From: JBBIKU01 sp037445245
GTDB taxonomy: Bacteria > Chloroflexota > Anaerolineae > Anaerolineales > Anaerolineaceae
Direction: 5' to 3'
Assembly (NCBI GenBank): GCA_037445245.1
Contig: JBBIKU010000023.1
Span: 1 to 20,297, forward strand
Length of the DNA: 20,297 nt
Below are positions 6,988 through 14,925 of this stretch, in pieces. Every line of letters starts with the position of its first letter. The stretch's first letter is position 1. The notes below the pieces were generated by a model that saw nothing but the letters and a program-made list of their open reading frames with translations, did no database searches and was not told the origin of the DNA. Both the position numbers and the translations under genes were made by a program.

Positions 6988-8020
6988 GAAGGTTGAGGGC
7001 GTGGCGCAGCGCCGGGTTGGGGTGCCGGGTGCGCGTCCAGTCTGTCAGGTAATTTGCAAGGCGGATGATGGTGTGCGATGAGCGTCCCGAGTTGGGCAGC
7101 GTGCGACTGATCACGCCTTTTTCTTGCATGAAATCGAGCAGATAGGCGGGGTTGGCGGTGGTGAAGGTTTCGAAAATCGCCTGATTGGGATCGCCCACCC
7201 GCACCCAGTTGCCGTTTTCGCCCACCAACAGACGTAGGATCTCCTCCTGCAAACGGCTGCTGTCCTGGGCTTCGTCTTCGAGGATGTAGCGCCAGCGGTG
7301 GCGCAAGCGAGCCAGAAAATCGGGGTCGCAACGCAACGCCTGCAACGCCAGGCGGATCAAATCATCGAAATCGACTGCGCCGCGATAATTGAGGGCGCGC
7401 TGGTAATCGTGGTAGATCTCCAATCCCATCTGGAGCAGTGGGTGGGGGTTTTTGATTGCCGTCAGGTGTTCTTCGATAGCAGTCGGGCTCATTTGCAGAT
7501 CCTTCGCCTGCCGGATAAAGCTGCTGGCGATATCGATCACCAGCGACTGCCAATCACGCTGCAAACGGCTGTCTTGAAAGGGATCGAGATCTTCTCGGGT
7601 GAAGGCTTCCATAAAATCGGGGTGCGAGCGCAACCAGGTGAGGGCGGCTGATTCGAGCAGCTCACCCGATTCGCGCTCGTCGACAATTTGAAAGCGATCC
7701 GAAAGCCCAACCAGATCGGGTCGCTCGCGCACGATGTCGTGCGCCAGTCCGTGCAGTGTGCGCACGCGGTAGCCCATGCCGGGCAGAATGCCATATTGGC
7801 GGATGAAGCTTTGCACGCGGTAGGTGAAATTATCCACCGCCGAGTTGACCAGGGTGACGATCAGCACTTCCTGATCTTCTTCCAGCATGGGTTCGCTGAT
7901 CAGCAGCGATGCCAGATAGGAAAGGGTGTGGGTTTTGCCGCTTCCCGGAACGGCGGAGACGCCCATCCTGCCCTGTCGGTAAGTCAGAACCTGTGCCTGC
8001 ATCGGGCGCGGTTTAAACAT
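6902..8020 (-). CDS. UvrD/AddA-like DNA helicase, N-terminal part (frame broken)
   Basis: This part carries the first RecA-like half of a 3'-5' superfamily 1A helicase. Walker A is AVPGSGKT (Lys29), motif Ia TLVNSAVDNF, then LHGLAHDIVRE, VDFDDLI, Walker B ILEDEAQDSS and motif III GDPNQAIFETF. All look catalytically competent. The start is the ATG at 8018-8020 or the one just before it at 8021-8023; GGAGG sits 6 or 3 bases upstream respectively, favouring 8020. It overlaps the end of the AddB-like gene (TAA at 8013-8015). After HALNLP the frame drifts and stops at 6902; homologous sequence resumes in the -1 frame as LIEPVPAGD. Restored length would be about 745 residues. Confidence 0.87.
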   Translation of the reverse strand: MFKPRPMQAQVLTYRQGRMGVSAVPGSGKTHTLSYLASLLISEPMLEEDQEVLIVTLVNSAVDNFTYRVQSFIRQYGILPGMGYRVRTLHGLAHDIVRERPDLVGLSDRFQIVDERESGELLESAALTWLRSHPDFMEAFTREDLDPFQDSRLQRDWQSLVIDIASSFIRQAKDLQMSPTAIEEHLTAIKNPHPLLQMGLEIYHDYQRALNYRGAVDFDDLIRLALQALRCDPDFLARLRHRWRYILEDEAQDSSRLQEEILRLLVGENGNWVRVGDPNQAIFETFTTANPAYLLDFMQEKGVISRTLPNSGRSSHTIIRLANYLTDWTRTRHPNPALRHALNLPSSNQCQRVIPSPIRSINPMACSFPPRS

Positions 8021-10133
8021 CATGGCCCTCCAGCTTCGCCGGCAGGCGCCGCAACAGCACCTGGATCGCCTGCAACAGGACGCCGCGAGGTTCGTCGCCC
8101 TGTTCGTTCGTGCCGTTGATGCACAGGATAACCTGCTGGCGGCAGCGGGCAATCAGTCCACGCGTCAGGCGTGAGAGCGTCTCCTGATTGCTGGCGTATT
8201 CGTGCTTGTCTGTCCATAAGGCAGCGGGCTGCCAGTGGCGTGAGAGCACGTAAGGATGGGTCAAGGGCTGGTAGAGACGCTCCCACCAACCGTTGCTGCC
8301 CACATCCAGCCAGAACTGATAGGAGACAGGGCGGTTTGCCATCAGGAAGGTGTAGGCAGGCGAGAGCAGCACCGCGTTTCCGCTCATCTCTTCCCATGCT
8401 GGCAGGGATTGGGCGGCAACCACGCCCGCCGCTACCATTTGAAGGTACTCTCTGCCAATGGGTATTCTTTCTGCCAACGATATTTCATCGGTGACCCAAC
8501 GAAACTTTTGAACCGATTCGATCAAACGGGCAGCCACACTGGCGTAATCAAAGCGGGTGTGAAAGCCAAAGCCGGGTTGCGAAAGCACCTCGCCGAAAAT
8601 ACGGCTGAAGAAAACATCCAACACCTCATCGCCGGATTGCCGGTAGTCTTCGATCCAGGTGCGGAGGGTTTCGAACCGCGCCCCCAGGGTGTGGCTGATG
8701 CGCTCCTGCATTTCGGGGCGGATAAGATCGAAGGAACCCAAGCCAGCCTGGGGTATGTTCTCGTTGTAGGTAATCCGTGCCAGCAGATCCGCCCGCACCA
8801 GATCGATGCCCTGGATGGCGGACATCAAGGCATAGCGCAGATCCTGACGGGAGACGGGTAGCTTCCAGGCGGGATGTGCCAGGCGCGCCAGCGTCATCAG
8901 GCAGAGAGCGGCGGGTTCATCGCGCAGGCTACGGGAGGGACGGTGTGAATGCACTGCTACCCCCAGCGCTTCGAGGCGGTTGATGAGTGAAAAACGAAGC
9001 GAATCGCTGAGGTAGGGGGTCAGGATAGCGATCTCGCCGGGGGCAACGCCGTTGCCATTCACCAATTCGGCGATCTGTCTGCAAACCCACTCCGTCATCT
9101 GGGGGGTGAAGCGGTGGTAGGAGAAGCGCACCGCTGGGGTGATTTGCCGGGGGGAGGTGATGGCTTGGCGGGTGATGGCTTGACTCAGGCAAAGCTGAAA
9201 CTGGCGCAGGGCGGGGCTGGTAACGTGGGAAGCGTTCAGTTCAACGTTCGCATCGCAGGCGTCTTTTAACAGGTAGGCATTGCGGGGGTCTGCGCCGAGG
9301 AAGACACGAAAGCCGCCGTCGTTATCATGGATCAGCAGCGCCGAATCGAACAAAGGAAGCCACTGGCGGATGAGGTCGTGCGTCAGTGGGATGTCCTCTT
9401 CGATGTTGTCGTAGATCAAATGACGGTAACGCTGCATCAGGTAATCTTGGCAGAGTGCAGATTGCCAGAGATGGTTGGCAAAGATTTCCAGTTGCAGCGA
9501 AAAATCGAGCAGGTTGTGCTGAAGGCAATAGTTTCGAAAGCGAATGGCGCAATCCTGGGCGTCCTCGTAGATGCGGTGCTGGCTGGAATCGCCGATCCAG
9601 GCGGATTTGAGGCGCTCGCCAAAGTCGGAATGGGCAATTCCGGTGGCAGCGGCTTTGTTGAGGTTGTCGAGAATCTGGCTGTAAAGCCGGTTGGGGTCGA
9701 TGCTCACGCTTGCAAAGTAGCCCTCGTCCAGCAGGGGTTCGACCAGACGTGCCATGTAGTATTGTGAGGTTTCCAGCGTCAGGAAAAGCGGTGAACGGTC
9801 GGGATGGGCAAAACCGACTTCTTTGGCAACGAGCTGCCAGAAGAGGGCGGTCATGCGCCGAGCCAACCCACCCAGGGTCATCACCGCCGCGTTGCCACCG
9901 GCAGGGAGGTCGGGACGGCGCAAGGCTTGATAATAGGGTAGTCCTAGGGCGCGCTGTGGCAGCAGCACTAAAAAGCTTTCGGCGGCAACGCCGGTGCGGA
10001 TGCAATGCAGCAACCGTTGAACACCGACCGTGGTTTTGCCGCTGCCAGCGGCGCCTTCCAGGAACAGCCGCGCCTTCGGCGGATTTGCAATCAGGGCTTG
10101 TTGGTGAGGGGTGAGGGGAATATCGGCAGTCAC
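8013..10133 (-). CDS. AddB-like superfamily 1 helicase with degraded Walker B
   Basis: A protein of about 706 residues with a UvrD/AddB-like layout. Walker A is intact (EGAAGSGKTT, Lys33). The equivalent of motif II is IYDNIEED (about 241-247), where the catalytic glutamate position is Asn. The equivalent of motif III is GADPRNAY (about 280-287), with the usual Gln replaced. The motif VI region (LTRGLIARCRQQV) is only loosely conserved. This pattern fits a regulatory or DNA-binding partner motor, as in AddB, rather than an active helicase. It lacks the C-terminal nuclease and cysteine cluster of AddB, which may be supplied by the separate nuclease at 4970-5803. The start is inferred as GTG at 10131-10133, 37 bp after the exonuclease stop; its binding site is weak, so the start is uncertain. 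Confidence 0.78.
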   Translation of the reverse strand: MTADIPLTPHQQALIANPPKARLFLEGAAGSGKTTVGVQRLLHCIRTGVAAESFLVLLPQRALGLPYYQALRRPDLPAGGNAAVMTLGGLARRMTALFWQLVAKEVGFAHPDRSPLFLTLETSQYYMARLVEPLLDEGYFASVSIDPNRLYSQILDNLNKAAATGIAHSDFGERLKSAWIGDSSQHRIYEDAQDCAIRFRNYCLQHNLLDFSLQLEIFANHLWQSALCQDYLMQRYRHLIYDNIEEDIPLTHDLIRQWLPLFDSALLIHDNDGGFRVFLGADPRNAYLLKDACDANVELNASHVTSPALRQFQLCLSQAITRQAITSPRQITPAVRFSYHRFTPQMTEWVCRQIAELVNGNGVAPGEIAILTPYLSDSLRFSLINRLEALGVAVHSHRPSRSLRDEPAALCLMTLARLAHPAWKLPVSRQDLRYALMSAIQGIDLVRADLLARITYNENIPQAGLGSFDLIRPEMQERISHTLGARFETLRTWIEDYRQSGDEVLDVFFSRIFGEVLSQPGFGFHTRFDYASVAARLIESVQKFRWVTDEISLAERIPIGREYLQMVAAGVVAAQSLPAWEEMSGNAVLLSPAYTFLMANRPVSYQFWLDVGSNGWWERLYQPLTHPYVLSRHWQPAALWTDKHEYASNQETLSRLTRGLIARCRQQVILCINGTNEQGDEPRGVLLQAIQVLLRRLPAKLEGHDV

Positions 10134-10170
10134 GAGTGAGGGTTTTCCCTGAGTGAGGCGGGTTAAACGT

Positions 10171-10776
10171 TTACGTTTTTTGAGCTGGCGAGTTGAGCCC
10201 GATCTTCTTTTCGGCGATGGCGTGCAGGACAGCGCGCGCCAGCAAAGCGTCATCGACAGCACGGTGGCTGTTGGGCAAAGGGATTCCCAGTTGCCTGCCG
10301 GCGTCTTCCAGGCTGTGAAAGCGAAAAGCACTCCGCTGGCGGTTGCTTTCTCCACGGAATTCGGCGTAGAGCTTCATAATGCAGTGATGGGTAATCCGTT
10401 CGCGCCATGGCTGGCGGTAGCGGCTGTGAGATTGTTGCATCATTCGCAGGTCAAATTCGGCGTTATAGACTGCCACCAGCCGGTTGTTCAGAAGTGGTCG
10501 CAGGCTTTGCCAGACGATAATCCAGGGTGGGGCGGCGCGTACCATTTCGTCGTTTATGCCGTGGATGCGCATCGCCTCAGGAGGGATCGGTTGGGTGGGT
10601 CTGACCAGCGATTGAAACAACGGGCTGCCGTCCGAATCGAGGACGGCGATCTCAACGATCTCCGCACTCTGATCTAAGCCGGTGGTCTCGGTGTCCAGAT
10701 AGAGCGGGCGCATTTCCAGTATTTGGCGCGCCAATCGCATTGCCGGATGTGTTGGTGGCTTCGAGGACAGAGTCAT
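10171..10776 (-). CDS. DEDDh 3'-5' exonuclease (DnaQ/epsilon-like)
   Basis: A 201-residue RNase T/DnaQ-fold exonuclease. All five catalytic positions are present: Asp28 and Glu30 in YLDTETTGL (ExoI), Asp109 in YNAEFDL (ExoII), and His171 and Asp176 in HRAVDDA (ExoIII). The family removes nucleotides from 3' ends with two metal ions. The protein has no polymerase-binding clamp peptide that I recognise, and it is too short to carry extra domains. The ATG at 10776 is taken; a second Met at 10740 is also possible, as neither has a strong binding site. It is the first of the DNA-processing genes, 29 bp after the lipoprotein gene. It may trim 3' ends for the helicase-nuclease set downstream, or be a general repair exonuclease. 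Confidence 0.88.
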   Translation of the reverse strand: MTLSSKPPTHPAMRLARQILEMRPLYLDTETTGLDQSAEIVEIAVLDSDGSPLFQSLVRPTQPIPPEAMRIHGINDEMVRAAPPWIIVWQSLRPLLNNRLVAVYNAEFDLRMMQQSHSRYRQPWRERITHHCIMKLYAEFRGESNRQRSAFRFHSLEDAGRQLGIPLPNSHRAVDDALLARAVLHAIAEKKIGLNSPAQKT

Positions 10777-10805
10777 TTCGACGTTGGACCTTCACCCTTG
10801 CCGCT

Positions 10806-11639
10806 TCAGGGGAGATTCCAATAAGCGATCTCGTCCATATCGACGGTAAGGTTGCCGGAAAAACCGCCGATGAAACCTCCGTAAGCGCCGGCTTCGGTGA
10901 GGGTAGTGTCCTCCAGATCCTGAACCAGCTTACCATTGATGTAGAGTTTTATATTGCTGCCCTTGACCATGGCACCGATGCGGTTGGTCTGGCTGGCGCC
11001 GGTGTTGATGGCGTCGGTGGAGGTGAGGGTAATCACGGCGCGCGTGCCGCTAGCAGACCAACTGGTAAGGGTGTAACGTCCGTCGCAGGTGATGCCGAAA
11101 TAGTAGCCGCGACCGTCCTCGAATTTGGGATCGGGTGCCCGGAAGACGATGCCGTAAACGTCCGCCCCGCCGCAACTCACCACGTTATACTTGGCTTCAA
11201 GGTAGAAATCCTGAATTGCGGGCGGGCGCAGGCGCCAGCCGCGCCAGCCGGTGGTGCTCGAACTGCTGAAGCGCAGGGCGCCGCTGACAAGGTTGATTTT
11301 GGTGACGCCGTCGTCGTAACCTGAGTCGCCAATTCCGAACCCGCTGCCGCTGTCGAGCGGGTCACGGTGGGCGGGGTTGCCTAGCCAGGTGAGCGGATCT
11401 TCGGCTGAAACGGTGGCGGTCGGCGTTTGGCTGGGCGTGGGCGAGGGTTCGATCGCTTCGACCGGAGTCTCGCTGGGGAAGGGGGTGGCGGTCTCTTCGA
11501 AGAGCGGCTGGGCGGTCAGCGTTTCGGCAACCGCGGTGGCGAGCGCATCCGGCGTGGGGGTTTGCGGTGGTTGGGGAAAATTACAGGCAGAAAGAAGAAG
11601 GGCGAGAACCAACAGGAAAACGGGTATGGTACGTTTCAT
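10806..11639 (-). CDS. Lipoprotein with a LamG/DUF1080-like beta-sandwich domain
   Basis: A 277-residue secreted lipoprotein. Residues 1-19 form a lipoprotein signal peptide with lipobox LSAC (Cys19 lipidated). A Thr/Pro/Ser-rich linker follows (about 22-80) and then a domain of about 190 residues. Blocks such as DFYLEAKYNV, YGIVFRAPD, GRGYYFGITCDGRY and KLYINGKLVQDLEDTTL are typical of concanavalin-like folds (LamG or 3-keto-disaccharide hydrolase type). The ligand is unknown; a carbohydrate or cell-wall glycan is a family-level guess. It reads first on the minus strand ahead of the exonuclease, but nothing in it suggests DNA processing, so the adjacency may be only positional. The start ATG (11637-11639) has a GGATGG/GGTGAG purine stretch just upstream. 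Confidence 0.8.
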   Translation of the reverse strand: MKRTIPVFLLVLALLLSACNFPQPPQTPTPDALATAVAETLTAQPLFEETATPFPSETPVEAIEPSPTPSQTPTATVSAEDPLTWLGNPAHRDPLDSGSGFGIGDSGYDDGVTKINLVSGALRFSSSSTTGWRGWRLRPPAIQDFYLEAKYNVVSCGGADVYGIVFRAPDPKFEDGRGYYFGITCDGRYTLTSWSASGTRAVITLTSTDAINTGASQTNRIGAMVKGSNIKLYINGKLVQDLEDTTLTEAGAYGGFIGGFSGNLTVDMDEIAYWNLP

Positions 11640-11727
11640 AACTCACCATCCGGGTCAATTGGCAGCTGGTGGCTGAATCACAAGCCAGCGCAGCCGTTTC
11701 TATTGTCAAATAGAACCTCTTTGTTTC

Positions 11728-11733
11728 ATTATA
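11728..11733 (-). promoter_or_regulatory. Candidate -10 box for the lipoprotein gene
   Basis: TATAAT is present on the minus strand about 90 bp upstream of the lipoprotein start. No good -35 is seen at 16-18 bp; the best is TTCCGA. It faces a second TATAAT used by the divergent gene. Confidence 0.3.
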
Positions 11734-11778
11734 GTCGAAGTCGAAAAGTTTCGGAATATCTGCACTGGCGGGCTATTG

Positions 11779-11784
11779 TATAAT
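11779..11784 (+). promoter_or_regulatory. Candidate -10 box for the baseplate-J-like gene, giving a near-leaderless mRNA
   Basis: A perfect TATAAT lies 15 bp before the ATG at 11800. Transcription would begin at about 11791, leaving a leader of roughly 8-9 bases with no Shine-Dalgarno sequence. The -35 region is poor (ATATCT at 17 bp). Confidence 0.45.
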
Positions 11785-11799
11785 TTGCTGTAGTTGCTG

Positions 11800-13299
11800 A
11801 TGAAAACGTATGTGATCCGACTGGAAGAAAATGACGACGCCATCTCCGCTCGCGACAAGATGTCCTGGAGCAAAGCGGGACGGATTTTGTTGTGGTTGCC
11901 CAAACGAACGGGAGCATTTTCGCGGCGAATCGATCTGGTGTTGTTGCAGCGTCACGGGCAGCACTTGGGTGCCCAGGTCGCTCTGGTCACCCGCAATCCT
12001 GAGGTGACCGCCATTGCCACCCTGCTGGGCATTCCGGTCTTCGCGACGGCAGATGAAGCCCAGGCAAAATCGTGGCGGCGCAGGCGACAGCTTTCACCGG
12101 CTGCCTTGGCTGCCAGGCGCGAACGGCGTCAGCATTTCGAAACGCTTCATGAGTACATGGTCTCTGAGCGGCGCCGAAAGCCCTTGCCGGTGGGGACACG
12201 CCTGGCGATCTTTGGGGTGGCGGTGGCGGTGGTGCTGACACTGGGTTTGTTCCTTCTGCCGCAAGCCAGGATCAGCCTCACCATGGCGCAGCGCGATCAA
12301 CACCTCTCGCTGGAGGTGTGGGCAAACCCGGGGATCGTGACGGCAAACGTCTCGGGCGGTTTGCCGGCGCAGCGAATCAGCGTGGTCGTCGAAGGGCAGG
12401 AGCAAACTGCTGCCAGTGGCGTGCTGCTCGTTCCGCAACAAAGGGCGGTGGGCTGGGTGCGCCTGACCAACCTGACCACCGAGGAGGTGCCGCTACCGCG
12501 CGGTATGGTAGTGCGTGTCCCCGGCGAAGATGGAGCACGCTTTGAAACCGGCGAGGCGGTCATTGTCCCGGCGGGACCTGGCACGTTCAGCGAGATAGCG
12601 GTGCACGCGTTGCAGCTTGGAGAAGTCGGCAACGTCGCCGCCGGGCAGATCACAGCCATCGAGGGCATCATCGGGACGCGACTAACCGTCACCAATCCTG
12701 AAGCCACGATGGGTGGCGCTGATCAGGTGCTGCGTGCCCCGACCGAACAGGATTACGCCCGCCTCAGGGCACAAATGATTGATAACCTTTCCGAAACTGC
12801 TTTGGTGGAATTGAGTGCGCTGGTGCAACCGGGGCAAATTTTGATCCCTGACAGCCTGACTTATAAAGGTACCCTGTTCGAGCAGCGCGATCCCAAGACA
12901 AGGGAGGCGGCTGAACGCCTGACGTTGACCCTGCGGCTCGAATTCGAAGCCTGGGTGGTCGAAGAAGATGATCTGGAAGGGGTGGTGATTGCTGCCCTGG
13001 ATGCCGCTTTACCACCTAGTTACCTGCCACTGCCGGAGACGATTAACGTGGTTGCGACGAGCGACCCTGTGGTGCAGGGAGGCAGCGCCCGCTGGCGCAT
13101 CCAGGCTACTCGCCGTTTGCAGGCGGAGTTGCGGCGCGAGGCGGTGATCGCCAGCGTTTTGGGCAGTGAGGTGAAGGCGGCGGTGGAGATGTTACAGGCG
13201 CAGTTCAATCTACAATCACCACCACAGATTGCCGTCACGCCGGCGTGGTGGGGCAGGTTGCCTGTACTGCCTTATCGCATCGAGGTGCTGACGCAATGA
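11800..13299 (+). CDS. Baseplate-J-like single-pass membrane protein
   Basis: A protein of 499 residues. The N-terminal 130 residues are cytoplasmic and basic, with a small segment (about 44-90, LVLLQRHGQHLGAQVALVTR onward, GIPVFATADEAQ) that recalls a nucleotide-binding-like fold. One transmembrane helix is at about 133-154. The large exported part contains GVLLVPQQRAVGWVRLTNLT and LPRGMVVRVPGEDGARFETG, the pattern annotated as baseplate J-like in many Chloroflexota proteins. It is probably not a phage protein, since no other phage gene is nearby. The ATG at 11800 follows a TTG CTG pair in the same frame and has no Shine-Dalgarno. Its stop overlaps the ruvX start (ATGA), so the two are translationally coupled. 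Its function is unknown; placement with MltG suggests the envelope. Confidence 0.75.
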   Translation: MKTYVIRLEENDDAISARDKMSWSKAGRILLWLPKRTGAFSRRIDLVLLQRHGQHLGAQVALVTRNPEVTAIATLLGIPVFATADEAQAKSWRRRRQLSPAALAARRERRQHFETLHEYMVSERRRKPLPVGTRLAIFGVAVAVVLTLGLFLLPQARISLTMAQRDQHLSLEVWANPGIVTANVSGGLPAQRISVVVEGQEQTAASGVLLVPQQRAVGWVRLTNLTTEEVPLPRGMVVRVPGEDGARFETGEAVIVPAGPGTFSEIAVHALQLGEVGNVAAGQITAIEGIIGTRLTVTNPEATMGGADQVLRAPTEQDYARLRAQMIDNLSETALVELSALVQPGQILIPDSLTYKGTLFEQRDPKTREAAERLTLTLRLEFEAWVVEEDDLEGVVIAALDAALPPSYLPLPETINVVATSDPVVQGGSARWRIQATRRLQAELRREAVIASVLGSEVKAAVEMLQAQFNLQSPPQIAVTPAWWGRLPVLPYRIEVLTQ

Positions 13300-13751
13300 G
13301 CAAAGGTCGAATTGTGGCGGTCGACCCTGGCGATAAACGCATCGGGGTGGCGGTCAGTGATCTCAGCGGGACGATTGCCAACCCGTTGACCGTTGTCAAC
13401 CACGTACAGCGGTTGGTGGACGCGGCAGAAATCGCCCGGCTGGCGGAGTCACAGGGGGCAAATTGCATTGTGGTGGGTCAGGCGCTGGATGAAGAGGGAA
13501 AGCCCGGCGCCCAGGCTCGTAAGGCTGCCCGCTTGGCTGAAGCCATCCGCAGTCAGACCGCCCTGCCGGTGGTTCTGTGGGATGAAAGTGGCAGCACACA
13601 GGAGGCGCGGGCTTCGCGGCTGGCGCTGGGAGCGCGCCGTTCTCGCCGCAAAGGTCATTTGGATGCGCTGGCAGCCACGGCCATTTTGCAATCGTACCTG
13701 GATGCACTAGATTCCAGCGCCAGCGCTGCCTCATCCGGAGACAATGAATGA
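13296..13751 (+). CDS. ruvX: RuvX/YqgF-family Holliday junction resolvase-like protein
   Basis: A 151-residue RNase H-fold protein. The first catalytic aspartate is in VAVDPGDKRIGVAVSD (Asp10). CIVVGQALDEEG matches the VVGlP-type strand and loop. WDESGSTQEA (Glu97) stands in for the usual DERLTT block, and the C-terminal KGHLDALAATAILQSYLD supplies Asp123. The family is linked to 16S rRNA 5'-end processing and to Holliday junction resolution. The start ATG at 13296 overlaps the TGA of the upstream gene, and its own TGA overlaps the mltG ATG, so it is tightly coupled on both sides. The pairing ruvX-mltG is common in bacteria; the baseplate-J-like gene in front is less usual. Confidence 0.9.
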   Translation: MSKGRIVAVDPGDKRIGVAVSDLSGTIANPLTVVNHVQRLVDAAEIARLAESQGANCIVVGQALDEEGKPGAQARKAARLAEAIRSQTALPVVLWDESGSTQEARASRLALGARRSRRKGHLDALAATAILQSYLDALDSSASAASSGDNE

Positions 13752-14890
13752 GTAGAAAACGGAAATCCTGGCTGAGCCGAATTGTGGCGGTGCTGTTGTT
13801 TCTGGCGCTGTGCACCCTGGTATTGGGGATGATTTGGGTGGCGAATGCACTGCCGCAACTGGCGCAACGGGAATTCGGACCTGCCAATCCGGCGCTCACA
13901 CCCCTGCAGCGTCTAACGATTTCTGCGCAGTTGTTTCTGTACCGCTCTGATCTGATTCAGCCGCTGGACCCCGCCGGCACAGAGAGACCTTTTTCGATAG
14001 CTCTGGGTGAATCGATCAATTCGATCGCTTTCAGGCTCGAACGGGAAGGGATCATCCGCGAGGCGATGTCCTTCCGCCTCTATTTGATCTATTCAGGGGC
14101 GGATACCTTGATCCAGGCGGGTGAATTCAAACTCAGTCCGGCGCTCAATGCCCTGGAGGTTGCCTTGGCGCTTCAGGATGCTACTCCCCAGGAGGTGAAA
14201 TTCAGGATATTAGCCGGGTGGCGGTTGGAGGAGGTCGCCTCCGCCCTGCCGACTTCCGGATTGCAGATCACCGCAGAGGAGTTTATACAACTGGCGCGGA
14301 ACCCGGGCGGGTTTCATCTGCCGGAAGGAATAACTGAAGTTGCCACCTTGGAAGGATTGCTCATGCCCGCTGAATATATCCTGGATCGGGAAACAAGCGC
14401 CGCACAGATGATCCAGATCATGCTGGAGCGTTTTGCGGAGAGCATTACGCCAGAGCTGCGGACTGCCGTGGAGCGGCAGGGTCTTGATCTAAATGAAGCG
14501 CTCATCCTGGCTTCGATTGTCGAACGCGAAGCTGTGGTGGCAGGGGAACAGGCGCTAATCGCTTCGGTTTTCCATAACCGCTTGCAAACGGGGATGAAAC
14601 TGGACGCCGACCCCACTGTACAATATGCGGTCGGTTATAACCCCGATCACCAGACCTGGTGGACCAACCCGCTGTCGCGGAGCGATCTGGCGTTCGATTC
14701 ACCCTACAACACCTATATTTATAACGGACTGCCACCGACGCCGATTTGCAACCCAAGCCCGGGCGCGCTCGAAGCGGTGGCATTTCCGGCGCAGACGCCT
14801 TACTATTATTTCCGCGCCGCCTGCGATGGATCGGGTCGGCACGTTTTCGCCACGACATACGAGGAGCACCAGCAGAACGCCTGTCCTTGA
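13748..14890 (+). CDS. mltG: Endolytic murein transglycosylase MltG
   Basis: A 380-residue YceG-family protein anchored by one N-terminal helix (about 11-32). A LysM-like subdomain (about 83-145, IALGESINSIAFRLEREG) precedes the catalytic domain. The catalytic glutamate is Glu259 in LASIVEREA, followed by SVFHNRLQTGMKLDADPTVQ and SPYNTYIYNGLPPTPICNP, all hallmarks of the family. MltG cleaves nascent glycan strands and is thought to set their length. The start ATG overlaps the ruvX TGA. The C-terminus has the usual YYYFRAACDGSGRHVFATTY block. A 7-bp hairpin covers the stop codon. The gene looks intact and functional. Confidence 0.94.
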   Translation: MSRKRKSWLSRIVAVLLFLALCTLVLGMIWVANALPQLAQREFGPANPALTPLQRLTISAQLFLYRSDLIQPLDPAGTERPFSIALGESINSIAFRLEREGIIREAMSFRLYLIYSGADTLIQAGEFKLSPALNALEVALALQDATPQEVKFRILAGWRLEEVASALPTSGLQITAEEFIQLARNPGGFHLPEGITEVATLEGLLMPAEYILDRETSAAQMIQIMLERFAESITPELRTAVERQGLDLNEALILASIVEREAVVAGEQALIASVFHNRLQTGMKLDADPTVQYAVGYNPDHQTWWTNPLSRSDLAFDSPYNTYIYNGLPPTPICNPSPGALEAVAFPAQTPYYYFRAACDGSGRHVFATTYEEHQQNACP

Positions 14891-14898
14891 GGCGTTTT
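14876..14898 (+). terminator. Possible weak terminator or attenuator hairpin at the mltG stop
   Basis: AACGCCT (14876-14882) and AGGCGTT (14890-14896) form a perfect 7-bp stem with a 7-base loop, ending in TTTT and then GCC. The U-tract is short, so partial read-through into ppgK 28 bp further on is likely. Confidence 0.35.
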
Positions 14899-14925
14899 GC
14901 CAGACAAAATAATGGGAGAAATCAA

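Noticed and set aside
6902..6990. Programmed -1 frameshifting in the helicase
   Set aside because: The local sequence CTTCCCT is not a canonical slippery heptamer and no stimulatory stem was evident; an indel is simpler.
9325..10005. A 226-codon minus-strand frame inside the AddB-like gene
   Set aside because: It is Pro/Arg/His-rich, typical of an out-of-frame reading of GC-rich DNA, while the AddB-like frame carries the helicase motifs.
11800..13299. Prophage or contractile injection system remnant, suggested by the baseplate-J resemblance
   Set aside because: No tail, sheath, capsid, integrase or attachment site is nearby, and the protein has its own membrane anchor and sits in an operon with ruvX and mltG.
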